DNA of 64,000 nt. Origin: Metopolophium dirhodum. Lineage: Eukaryota > Arthropoda > Insecta > Hemiptera > Aphididae. The notes under the pieces are model-generated. The model was not told where the DNA came from, did no database searches, and was given only the letters and a program-made list of their open reading frames with translations. Below, piece by piece: positions 1-10,919 of this stretch (position 1 is its first letter; each line of letters begins with the position of its first letter). A program made the position numbers and the translations under genes. The DNA is taken from contig NC_083560.1 of assembly GCF_019925205.1 (NCBI RefSeq), positions 7,316,001 to 7,380,000 of the forward strand. Direction: 5' to 3'.

Positions 1-2040
1 TCATTATATTTTGAGGAATATTTTAAATAATAATTTATAACAGTTTATTAAATACTAGGTATACTGCATGATAGGTATTCAATTACTTTTTAAAAGTATT
101 TTTATACAATAATGTGTCACTGTAATACACATAGATAAAATAATACATTTTATTTTCATAAATTTTATAATTCAATAATTTTTCCAAATAATATAAATAC
201 TATAAGTTTAGATATTTTAGTTAATTCCATAGATTAACGGTCGGTGTGAGAATGTAATGTTACTGTTCGACTAGTGTAAAAACTAACATATTATATAATA
301 CTATATAATATACCAGCGATTCTCATACTTTAAATATTCGCTTACCACCTACACAGTTTGAAAATTGTCATGTACCTCTTGAACAAATAATCTTTTTTAT
401 GAGCCTTCCGCGGAATGATAAAAAATTATATTAAAATTTATGAAAATGAAATATACTTAAATATAGGTAATAATATATTTTTCTGCCGTGTGGGATTGTT
501 TTATTTTTATTGGTTGTAAGCCAGACAGCTGAGGCCATTAGCTGTAGGGTAGTACTATGATACAACTATGATACTATTATATGGTACTATGATGGTAGGG
601 AACTGACCGAATTGAATTCAATTATTGTGGGTCGCTTTTGCATTTAAACATGTAAATATGCACACTCGAGAAAACACTGTCTCGTACTCTCGTCTGAAAG
701 ACAAAAATATACCCAGGTAGATACTAAACAATTACCGTTGTTTAACAAAAAAATCTAACTCGTATACCTAAGTTTACTCGGACACCACAACAAATAAAAA
801 TGTAGTTTTCAGGGTTAAATCGCATAAAAACACACAGGTAAATTATTGTTCTTTTATTAGTACAAAAAGACTCACAGATTTTCGTACTTCACTTGTTCAA
901 AAACTAAAAAAATATTTGTGGTAAGAGTACTCTAGTACTCTATACCTACGAACCACATATTATAAAATTGTCTCAGACTATTGCCGAATAGCACGAACAG
1001 CCCAACAGAAAGAAGAAATGAGAAAGAAATGAGATTGCATTATTTCTATTTTTTTTCTGTCTTAAAAATGTACCAAAAAATAAATAAATAATCGGTCGTA
1101 AATTATCTCACCAAATTTGAAATATATTAAAAGGATGAGAACCGCTTGTATATAGTATATATAATATAATAATATGTTATTTTTTACACCAGTCGAACAG
1201 TTATATTATATTCTTACACCTACTGTTAATCTATATGATGAACTTAATAATACATAGTGAAACAGTAATAATTATAACAAATTATAAAAATAATTTATAA
1301 TTTAAGTAAATTATAAATAATATTTAATGTTAATAATAATGCATTCCATTCTTTTTATAAAGGTGATCCTTCCGGATGATCCTTCCGCGTAATGATGAAA
1401 AATGTTATTAAAATTTATGAAAATGAAATATAATTATAAATAGGTAATAATATATTTTTCTGCCGTGTAGAATTGATTTTTTTTTATTGTTCTGAAGCCT
1501 GAAGTCTGTATACCTAAGTTTACCGAGACAGCACAACAAATAAAAATGTAGTTTTCAGGGTTAATCACACATGAATAAATTATTGTTGTTTTATTAATAC
1601 AAAAACACTCACATGAAACTAAAAAATATTTGTGGCAAGAGTACCCTAGTACTAATAAAATAAATAATCGGTCGTAAATAATCTCACCAAATTTAAATAT
1701 ATTAAAAGGATGATAACCTCTGGTATATAGTATATATATAATATATAATAATATGTTAGTTTTTACACCAGTCGAACAGTAAATAATACATTCTTATACT
1801 GACTGTTAATCTGTGGAATACAATCATTGATTATGAAATGTATTATTTGTATTACAGTGAGCACTAATACAATTTGTTTGCTTAACAAGAGTATTGTATA
1901 AAATACTTTTAAAAAGTATTTGAGTAATAGTAAAAGTATTTGAGTATAAAATTTTATAATTATTTTGTAGTTAAAAATGTATAAAATGTTCAACCTTTAT
2001 AGTTAAGGATTGAAAATTTAAAACAAGTTTCCACGTAAAT
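1..2040. repeat. AT-rich dispersed repeat block (copy of the inverted-repeat arm seen at 26286)
   Basis: No gene is seen. The sequence from base 1 to about 1990 is closely matched by 26286 to about 28160, including the same short landmarks (CCTTCCGCGGAATGAT near 406, TTCTGCCGTGTGGGATTG near 482). Within the block, the stretch around 240-330 is an inverted copy of that around 1130-1220, and a second related stretch lies at 1690-1810, so the block can fold on itself. The left boundary is cut by the window edge. Short ORFs here are chance frames in AT-rich repeat. Confidence 0.7.
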
Positions 2041-3080
2041 GGGTTGTATATAAATTACTTTATTCACCTTAATATCATCAAATGTTATGATATACATAGG
2101 CTGTGACTGACCGTTTTCGCTAAAAATTGTTTTTCTTATACGATTATATTATATCTTACGCCTAATATTACACTAGATAGGCAACCATTTATGCACTCAC
2201 CTGATGATTGACTGGCAAACTATTCTACGCATGACGACAACAGCGAGGATGGGAAAGATCAATCAAAGGAATGATGATGGTGCAGGCTAGTTATGGGGAG
2301 GGAGTCTCTGTTAGAAAGTTTTATAATACGTAAAGAAATAAAAAATCAAAACTCTCTATAAGCGTGGCAGTAAAATACTGTTGTGCGTATGCATATAAAC
2401 TTAAAAACATTGACTTATAAATAAACATACAAACATAAAATAATAATTTCCGCAAATGTTTTTGTACCATTGTTTTAATTAACTCATTGAAATACATGTA
2501 TAAAAAAAATTGTAATTGCAAATCTAGAGAATTATAAGGAATCACTATTCCAAATTTCAAGTCGCTATATATATCTACTATAATAGCTTAGGCTAGGTTG
2601 AATCAGTCAGGACTGCTTGTTTTATATTATTCATATTATATTTAATTTTAATACATTTTTTAATCCAATAATTGTTAAAAAAAAATATTATTTTACATTC
2701 CATTTTCATACGTTTTATAATCCAATATTTTTTTCGAATTTATATCACATAATAGTGGCGTAATTATGCATTTGTATAAGGGAGGGGATAGACATTTTTT
2801 GAAACACATAATTCTAAATACTAAATAAATAAAATAAATATAATAAATACAAAATAGGTTGGGTTAGGTAGTACATTTTTAAGTCAGAATAAAAATAAAA
2901 ATAATGATATATTTTAAGTAATATATTAAAAGTTTAAAATGTTTGCAATCTCATTTCTTTTTACAATTTGTTAGATCAGTTAAATTTTTTTGTTAAACAA
3001 CATTGAATGACAGATAGTACTTAAATACACATATTCAGATAAATTTCAAATTTTTAACATTTTCGATACGACCATGCGCA
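2041..3080. repeat. Repeat block A, copy 1
   Basis: Close copies are seen at about 24560-25800, 53086-54130 and 62200-63310. Landmarks are ACGCCTAATATTACACTAGA, GGGGAGGGAGTCTCTGTTAG and the stretch around 2590 (AGGCTAGGTTGAATCAGTCAG). A 79-codon minus-strand frame at 2321-2560 is kept in the copies at 53170 and 62382 but broken by small insertions in the copy near 24800. I treat it as a frame inside a young repeat rather than a gene. Confidence 0.7.
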
Positions 3081-4660
3081 ATACATCTAATTTTTTTTTT
3101 AAATGGTAAGATCAATTGTTTTTACATATTTGGATAGAGTATTTTTTCCTAAACAATTTATGAATAAAAAGTTTTTTTCTAATTACAAAATTTAATTTTT
3201 ACGAGTAATTTTTTCAACAAATTCTAAACTAAATTCAACTTAAGTTAACAATTGTTGTTACTTATTATTGTATCCAATATTGTAATATATCTGTTTGGGC
3301 ACGGATATAATAGTAAAAAGATAGGCAAGCGGGTGTAGCTCTGCTGTACAGTACGTTAAAAGTGGGTCACTATAATGGATGGTATTAAATTTGAATTCAA
3401 TGATATGATATTATTGTATAAGAAAAACGATTCTGAGCGAAGACTGTCAGTCAGCCTATGATAGTACTAGGCACGAACTATTGTGTAGTAGTTCGTGTTA
3501 CTAAGTATATTTGATAATATTATTGTGAATAAAGTAATTTATATATTTATCTATTTACGTAGATCCTTGTTTTAAATTTTCAATCCTTATAGCTACAAAA
3601 GTTGTGCATTTTATACATTTTTAACCTCAAAATAATTATTAAATTTGAAATTTGAAAATTTTCTCAAAATTCGAACTTTAAATCCTTATTAAAAATAGTT
3701 GTAGCAATGCTTTTTTAATATTTTTCAACTGCTATTGTAAAATTATATCAGGAGCTGCCCAAATTGAGTCAACATATTTTCAAAATGTTATGGTGTATAG
3801 AAAATGCTAATACAAATTTTACAAATTATTCAGTAAAATTGTCATGTATGTAAAGTTATTCGTTTTTGAATAACAATAAAATAACAAAACCGCTACATGA
3901 GCAATCGAGTGATTATCCAATATTGTAATAATATGAATTTCAAAGGCTCGTAAAAATTTAATTTGAATTGCTTGTAGACATTTTTTTGGTTAATAAAGAT
4001 ACACAAACTTATGAATAATTTCAAATCTTAGATTTAAAAAGAAAAATTTTTTATGAATTCTTAATTTAAAATAACTTTTTAATTTTCGTTAATATTCTGT
4101 ATTTTGTCAAGATTTGATCTTTAAATGCTTATAAATAAAGACTATGACTAAGGGATTTTAACATTTTTCAAATGTCATTGTAACGATATAGTAGGAGCCT
4201 TTCATTAAATGTTCAAGCTCATTTACCCAACAAATAAAGTTTTATTGACATTCATAGAAAAAAAGACTAATAAAATTGGAAAACAGAAAATGTTCCTAAA
4301 CAGTTCCAAACAAATCAATATATTTTGAAAATGTTATCGTGTATAGAAAATTCAAATATAAACGACCAGTAAAAATGTCATAAATATACATTAATTTGCT
4401 TTACAGTTACAACAAAAACCAAAATCGATTTTGTGAAAAACCTATTTTGCGTAAAAATTCCCGATTTCCCTTAATTGTTATGTTGTTTTTCCTGTCGCTT
4501 TTGAAAACTATTGAGAATTTTGAATTTTGATCTCCTCAATGCACCAACAATATTCACTTTCCCATCGAACAAGTACTGAAGTTAAAATCGAAACATTATT
4601 TCGACTATTTATCGTGTACACAGACACAAAAATGAAAATAAAAAAGTTGGTAAGAGGATG
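3081..4660. repeat. Repeat block B, copy 1, with dispersed core motif
   Basis: Matched by about 33720-34930 and, in part, 63320-63740. It contains the widely dispersed core around 3318-3475 (TGCTGTACAG, AAGTGGGTCACT, AATGGATGGTATTAAATTTG, AAGAAAAACGATTCTGAGCG), which recurs about two dozen times in the window on both strands, and a partial core at 4640-4712. No gene was identified. Confidence 0.65.
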
Positions 4661-6327
4661 TCGCTCTGCTGTACAGTAGTTTACAAGTGGGTCACTGTAT
4701 ACAGGTGTTAAATTTGAACCAACCTAACCTTCTATATTCACTTTGTCCATCAGAGTATGAGGTACATCGGCTTAGACACAAAAATTTAATATTAAGATAA
4801 AACTACATAACTAACAAATTTAATGTAAATATATAATACTGTAAAAACCACTTATCCCATAACTATGTAATCTTAATTTATAACTTAATTATCCATTAAT
4901 AATAATTTAACCACAACCACAGACTAATTACCTAGCTATTGAAGCCTTTATTCTGAATATTATAAAAAAAAACTTAATTTTATATAAATATATAAAAGTA
5001 AAAAACTAATAAATTGAATTGTAATATACTGTGTGTCCTAGAAATTGGATACACTCTATAACTCAGTCACCTATATTACTCAGCACTCTGTATATATTTT
5101 AGAATTCTGTCTGCGGGAGATTGATGATCCAAGAGTCTATAATTTTATGACCCACAAACAGATTTCAAAAATATCGGTACTCGTCTAATATGCTACCTAC
5201 CGTAATCTGATACCTACCAAAAAAACGTTTACTGACTATTGATTAATAGCAAATTAACAACAATATTAATAACAATTTATAACTAAATAATTTATTAATT
5301 TATCGTCGTCAAGTACTTATATAATATTTCTATACGTCATTATATATTATTATACATTATTTCCAGAGTCATTCGTTTTTTAATTACAAGAAAATAAGAA
5401 AACCGTTACTAGAGAAATCAAGTAAATATAAGCAAATAATAATTTGAATCTCTTATAGAAATTTTTTTTTGATAAGTGTAGAAAAACTTGTGAGGAATAT
5501 TGTATTACATTTTAAAAATTTAGATTAAAAAAAAAATGTTTATGAATTTCTAACTTAATATTTGCGAATTTTCGTCATTTTTACGTATTTTGTCAATATT
5601 TGAACTTGAAATGCTTATAAAAAAAAATTATAACTCGAAAGAATCGTGGACGACGTGTTATTTTATATTTATTTTTAATTTTTTAATTTCTTAATTTTTT
5701 TGGCGTAGATTTTCTCTTGTAAGACCGTTTGGGAGGTTAGATATTGGACACTTGACCGTTGTCAATACCAGGCAAAGTCGGAGCAAAGCTATGTACGATC
5801 TTTTATTTTTATTGTTTGTTATCGAGACTTTTTAGATAGAATAGTTTGTTAAGTCTGGCCTATACAAAGTTCTTAGAAAGTTATATTCAACAATGGCTAT
5901 TTCGGTAAGTGGTAACTCCTTCTTTGTATTATACAAAATAATGATAATTCAGTGATAATAATTCCATTCAATTCATAAGAATATGCAATTTGTCATCAAT
6001 GTTTTCTTATGACGTTATAACGTGAAATCATCGTCTGTAAACCGACGAATTATATAAAATATTCTGTATATAAATAATTATATTATATTTTCTATTTGTA
6101 TAAAATAAATTTACGAAAACATTATTATGTCTTATAAATATATATATATAGGTCAACTACAAACAGTTTCTTGTTACCACATTGTAACGCTGTTTAAAAG
6201 AAAACTTTATGCGTGCTCAGCGCGCCACTTCCTACAGAAAAATATAGGTATTATTTCTATCTATCAATATAAATTTCAATATAAAATAAAAATCCATATT
6301 CACTTACATGTTACATATAGTTAAATA
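4661..6327. repeat. Repeat block C, copy 1
   Basis: Matched by about 34960-36406, 54147-55216 and 63745-64000 (window end). Near 5030 is a diverged relative of the terminal repeat of the element at 42523 (GTGTGTCC near the end, then TTCTGTCTGCGGGA). Near 5893 each full copy keeps an ATG followed at once by a strong splice-donor string (ATGGCTATTTCGGTAAGT). The block is cut at 6331 by the LTR element; its continuation is block D at 14727. Confidence 0.65.
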
Positions 6328-6331
6328 CATT

Positions 6332-6932
6332 TGTAACGTCTCCTCTTCACCTGGGCTCTTACCCGTTCCGGTGTCGTTCTGTTTATATTAACGAGGTCTC
6401 GGAGACTCGACCTCGGTGTGTGATATTATTACTAGGGATCAGGGTTACCTTATGTGAAGCAAGTACTCAACGTAATGTATATATATATATATATCTGTTA
6501 TTGATGTATTATTATTATTTAGTACAAGTTACAATATTGAAATATACTTATAAATTATACTCCGGGCTACCGATCGGGCCATGGTGTGTCGTGGGTGCCG
6601 ATGTCCAAATGTGGGTTGAGCTGGTCGTCCGCAGGTCCTCTTCAGGTCGTTGTCAGCCCTCGAGTTCCACTATCGACCACCTCACTGTCTCTTCATTCTT
6701 GACAATCCAACTATCAACCGCCGAGCCTATTCTATCGACTACCTCACTGTCGACTCTATCATAACTGCCTCCCGCCAGGCGTCCAGGTCGGTTATTTACA
6801 CGATGTGAGCTAAACATCGCGTCAGCATAATATATATTTCATATATATATATTCACATTTGTCATTACTAACACTCAGCATATTAGCCGTGCTCAACGTA
6901 GGGAGTAATGTACGATGTCGATGATCGTTACA
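6332..6932 (-). repeat. 3' LTR of the retroelement (601 bp)
   Basis: Almost identical to 14120-14722. The differences I see are one base (A at 6361 against C at 14149) and one AT dinucleotide in the TA run near 6840. The ends are TGTAACG/CGTTACA. Inside are an inverted repeat (CGAGGTC...GACCTCG near 6390-6415), two TA runs that could serve as TATA elements, and short repeats of a CGAC-TACCTCACTGTC type. The 114-codon frame at 6420-6764 recurs exactly in the other LTR and is not a gene. Confidence 0.95.
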
Positions 6933-6936
6933 TGTA

Positions 6937-6942
6937 CCCCTT
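6937..6942 (-). promoter_or_regulatory. Possible polypurine tract
   Basis: On the minus strand AAGGGG lies 4 bases upstream of the 3' LTR, inside GGACAAGGGGTACA. This is the expected position for the plus-strand primer of an LTR element, but the tract is short and not directly abutting, so the call is weak. Confidence 0.35.
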
Positions 6943-8448
6943 GTCCATTTAAATCTGGACCCCAGATTTGGGAAGTCAAGCAACGGTAGCTGTGTTAGTG
7001 GTAGTGTTGTATTTTCTGATTTCATGTTCATTGTTCATCCAGTAGCAAAGAATAACGGTACTCCAACCTCCTCCGACTGTATTTTCTTGCTTGGACTGTG
7101 AAACATGAATTTTTTAGGTATACAAACACCAAGCCACCAAGGCAATGGTCATGCGTATATAATAATATTAATAATATATGCTCATTGTATATTATTGCTT
7201 GATAACTTCTGGATAGTGAAGTGGATTGTCGTTGGCTCTTCCGTCCTTGAATATCGACACCCACGGCTGTCTTCACTTACCCCTTTCAGTTGCCTCGAGT
7301 TAGTTAAAATTTAAGTATGCAGTATAAAGACATTTTTTTTTTTTTTTTTATATATATATGTATATAAGAAATAGTGTTTAATTTCATACAAATTACATTG
7401 AAGATGGTACATGAAATATATTATAATGTTACAAAAACATTGCAAGTAGGTACTATTAACATTTTTTTTTTTTTTTTTTTTTTTTATCACTATTATAATA
7501 AATGTTCATAATACATTATAACATGTTTGAATTCAAAAATAGCATACAAAACAATGTACAAATATTTGTTTTGTTCAACTTAATATATAATTTAAATTAC
7601 AATAATAAAAAAATTTTTTTTTTTTTTCTGATATAATAATATACTTTTAAATATTATACTCAAGTTATGTCTAGTGTTTTAACTAGTACAAAACCTAATT
7701 ACATAATTTAGTACATAATTTTTATTAATCAAAACTGTACTAGTTAACTATAAATAAACTCAACAGTAGAGCACCAATTTTTGGCTAAACTTGGATTGGT
7801 TGCTAATTCAATAACGCAGTATTTTTACATTAAAAATGTATTTTTTTCAAATTTTCTTGGGAAAAAGGTTTAAATTCACATTTTACACCAAGTTAAGAAT
7901 TATTAATTCGATTAATAGGTATTCTATTGTATTAAAATAATAATAAAAATGATAGTATAAATATCGTAGGTATAGACGATAACTCCATAATCAAGGTGTA
8001 TCAATACACCTTGCTATAATATAATTTATAAACCTAATCAATTATTACCTGTAATAAATAATAATAATAATAATAAACATACCATAATTGAATAAATTGT
8101 GAAAAAAACATTGACACGTTATTTTAATTATTATGGTACACTAGTCATATCATATATTATAAATATTAAATATATTGTTTAAATTTCAAAATCCTTGTTT
8201 AGAAATAGTGTTACCTATATAGTTATGACTGAATAATGACGATTAAGCAAATGGTTAACAAAAAAAAATATTGTACATGAATTGTAATGGATGATAAAAT
8301 AGTATGAACGATTAATATTTAATATGATAAATATTACACAAAGTATGCACTAATATAGAATTAGATGAATAATTAAAAATTTACCAAGTAATTTTCAGTC
8401 GCTGAGCCATTATTCACCATATTATTGTCTATTCAATTGGTACATTAA
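6943..8448 (-). other. Noncoding 3' tail of the retroelement between env and the 3' LTR
   Basis: About 1.5 kb without a convincing frame. It has long T runs on the plus strand (about 7331-7349, 7462-7485, 7613-7627), which are A runs in element sense. A short perfect hairpin at 7992-8013 has a 10-bp stem and a 2-base loop. No remnant of reverse transcriptase or integrase was recognised. A tail this long is unusual for a small env-bearing element and may be captured or decayed sequence. Confidence 0.6.
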
Positions 8449-10284
8449 TTATATTATATTATCTCCGTGTAGCCCTCTACCTCTGGTCCTGTTAACCATT
8501 TCCCTTGGCCCTCTCTCTCCTCTACAATATAATTTTATTTTAGTAATAATTGTATGAATTACCAAATATCCTACGAGAGCCCCTATTAAATACAATCCAT
8601 AAATGTATAAATCCTGATAGTTATTGGTTACGACGTTTTCTAATTCTTTGTCTATATCATCTACAATTTCGTCTAATTTTTGGGCGGATTGGTGTAAATT
8701 TTTTAATTCTGGCATTTGAAAGTTAATCTTTTTTAAATTTGTTTTTGAATTCTGTATTTTGTCTATTTTCAAACCTAATTCAGAAACATTTAATAAGGAT
8801 ATGTCTGGATTTATATTAACTGATATATTTATATTTTTGATTTCCTCTCCTGATGACTTAAGTATCACTGTTGGTGTATATAACGAGCATGAATATGGTA
8901 ACCTAATAGTCCCTGTCCCTTTTAAAATATGAAACGTTGTTGACGTAGAACAAACTAAGGTGGTTTGTATTTCCGTAGCTACCCAATATAAAAATGTGTT
9001 TTTTGTTTTTAGTTTTTCAAAGTAAGCATTATTATGATAGATATGGTGCACAGTACATTGTTTCGGAAGTACAGTATTATTCGTCAATTTGAGAAGCTGT
9101 ATTTCGCACAACGGGTATGATCCCAAATAAACCGGCATATCTAAAGCACAATATTTTATAGTAACCCCTAGAGTGCATTTATTGTATTCAATATCAGAAT
9201 ACGATATAAAATGTTGGTTATCAGATGAAATTGCTAGATATGGATTATTGGGCTGGATAAATATAAATTGTAAATTTGTTAGTTCTATTGGCATAGGCCA
9301 TATCTGAAATAAAGTATACATCTCTGGAGTACATATAGGAAAATTTATAATAAAAATTAATTGAAAATTTGAAAATTTAGTAGTCACTTTTATAAGTTTC
9401 ATAAAACCTTCCAGTGATGAATTAGTGTCAATATTTATTGGTAAGACTTGATTTACAGGTAATTCTCGCTGTATATTTTCCAAAATTGTTTTCAACTGAA
9501 TGCTATTAAGAACTAGTGGGTGTAGTGTATTTTGATGTGCTAGTAGTAAAGCATCTAATAATTCTTCTATTTCAAGGGAAAAACTTGTCAAAATGAAATT
9601 AAAATTTGTTAAGTAATTAATTAATTGCTGATTTACTTGAAGCTCTATTAGATCATTTTTCCTAACATTAATTTTATCTACCAAATCGTTATATTCTCGT
9701 TGTAGTTTTATGAAATTTTGTGAAATTGTTGATGATACATTCGATATCTGATTTAATGATGATTGAACTAATTTTACTTGCGACTTCATAGTAACTAGAG
9801 TATTTTTATTATTTTTTTTATTCGTATTTAATTCTTGTTGTATTTGTTGAAAATCGTTGTCTCCCACTACTCCGAAAGCCCAGTTTTCAAATTCTCCTAT
9901 TGCATTTATTAAACCCCTCTTTATTCTTACACCATCCTGTAAAGACATAAGTGTTGTATATCGTTTCAATAGTTCCGTCTTAGTTATTTTTAACGTTGAA
10001 TTAAAGTTACTGCATATATTTGAAACATTATGTTTGTTGACGGAACATAATCTATCATTGTAGTTCATTAAATTATTAATTTCATCAAATTTCTCAACAA
10101 AAACGGAAATATTTACATGTGTTAGTAAGTTAAATTCACTCGAATATACTCTCATTTTATAAATTGGTTCATAATAAATACCCGATCCATGTCCTTGGTA
10201 GTTGTCGATAATTGTCTCTTCTGTTTGCAACGTATCTGGTATTATCACGCTTAATGCTAGAACAACTGTAACTATTGCGAACAT
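8449..10284 (-). CDS. env: Envelope glycoprotein, baculovirus F-like / errantivirus Env
   Basis: 611 residues and uninterrupted. The ATG at 10284 opens a signal peptide (about residues 1-20, hydrophobic FAIVTVVLALSVII). A furin-type site RIKR at 120-123 is followed by GLINAIGEFENWAFGVVG, the fusion-peptide pattern of the baculovirus F / errantivirus Env family. The ectodomain has many N-x-S/T sites, paired cysteines around 368-400, and heptad-like regions after the fusion peptide and before the membrane. A single membrane anchor at about 560-582 is followed by a short basic tail. In the family this is a class I-like fusion protein that is cleaved by furin and placed on the virion or cell surface. 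It is the last ORF of the element and is probably expressed from a spliced or subgenomic RNA, although I did not establish a splice site. The domain assignment rests on motifs read by eye. No break is seen. Confidence 0.88.
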   Translation of the reverse strand: MFAIVTVVLALSVIIPDTLQTEETIIDNYQGHGSGIYYEPIYKMRVYSSEFNLLTHVNISVFVEKFDEINNLMNYNDRLCSVNKHNVSNICSNFNSTLKITKTELLKRYTTLMSLQDGVRIKRGLINAIGEFENWAFGVVGDNDFQQIQQELNTNKKNNKNTLVTMKSQVKLVQSSLNQISNVSSTISQNFIKLQREYNDLVDKINVRKNDLIELQVNQQLINYLTNFNFILTSFSLEIEELLDALLLAHQNTLHPLVLNSIQLKTILENIQRELPVNQVLPINIDTNSSLEGFMKLIKVTTKFSNFQLIFIINFPICTPEMYTLFQIWPMPIELTNLQFIFIQPNNPYLAISSDNQHFISYSDIEYNKCTLGVTIKYCALDMPVYLGSYPLCEIQLLKLTNNTVLPKQCTVHHIYHNNAYFEKLKTKNTFLYWVATEIQTTLVCSTSTTFHILKGTGTIRLPYSCSLYTPTVILKSSGEEIKNINISVNINPDISLLNVSELGLKIDKIQNSKTNLKKINFQMPELKNLHQSAQKLDEIVDDIDKELENVVTNNYQDLYIYGLYLIGALVGYLVIHTIITKIKLYCRGERGPREMVNRTRGRGLHGDNII

Positions 10285-10919
10285 TTTACAATTTATTAGA
10301 TTATAAAAATTAAAACGAAATGATTAATTATAATATAGTATAAAGATTGCCGATTAAATATTATTAATGTAAAATATTAAATTACAATTTTAAAAACGAT
10401 AGTTATGACACATTGTTCATTGACTGTCGTAGTCACGCTCTAGGTGTGTTATTATAATATCATTCGCTAATGTATACGCTATATATATATCCTTACTTAT
10501 AATATTAATAATATTATAATATATGCCCATGAATGAAATTGTGCTGAATTAATATTTATGTTGTTCACTCATTGACCTATATTTATTCAGCTAAAATGCC
10601 AAACTGTTAAAAATTACGTTATATACCTACACTATAATATTATATTAAAATCTATCGTTAGGAAATGAAGTGATGAACACACACATTTTTTTTTTACAAA
10701 CAACTTAGCTTCGTTAATATTGCTTAACAATATTAAGAAATTAAGTAGTTGTGAAATATATTATGGTGGTCTCTCGACAGTAATATTATTTACAACGTGG
10801 TAAATAATATGTTGTGAGAGACCATGCAAATTGTCTTTATATTTTAATATTTTTAATTACATTTAATATTGTGTGGGGACCCTAGCTCATATCTATCCGA
10901 AAATGTATTTTTTCTTGTA
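10285..10919 (-). other. Noncoding gap where polymerase would be expected
   Basis: 635 bp of AT-rich sequence with stops in all frames lie between the protease/OTU ORF and env. In a complete Gypsy-type element reverse transcriptase, RNase H and integrase (about 3 kb) would occupy this position. It contains the hairpin at 10767-10824 and a smaller inverted repeat (TTAATATTG...CAATATTAA) near 10715-10735. Confidence 0.7.
10767..10824. other. Long imperfect hairpin
   Basis: The arms pair as 9 bp (TGGTCTCTC with GAGAGACCA), an internal loop of 7 and 5 bases, then 11 bp ending GTAAAT, around a 6-base apical loop AACGTG. That gives 20 pairs in 58 bases. It lies between the two downstream ORFs of the retroelement. 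Its role is unknown; it could be an RNA structural element, a pre-miRNA-like fold or the trace of a deletion junction. Confidence 0.6.

Noticed and set aside
2321..2560. 79-codon minus-strand frame kept in three copies of block A
   Set aside because: Copies are young and nearly identical, the fourth copy near 24800 is frameshifted, and no domain is seen. The one 3-base insertion at 62382-62624 is not enough evidence.
6420..6764. 114-codon plus-strand frame, identical at 14208-14552
   Set aside because: It lies wholly within the LTRs, antisense to the element. The identity reflects LTR identity, not coding constraint.
10285..10919. Search for residual reverse transcriptase or integrase in the gap and in 6933-8448
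   Set aside because: All frames are interrupted, and no YxDD-like, HHCC or DDE pattern was recognised.
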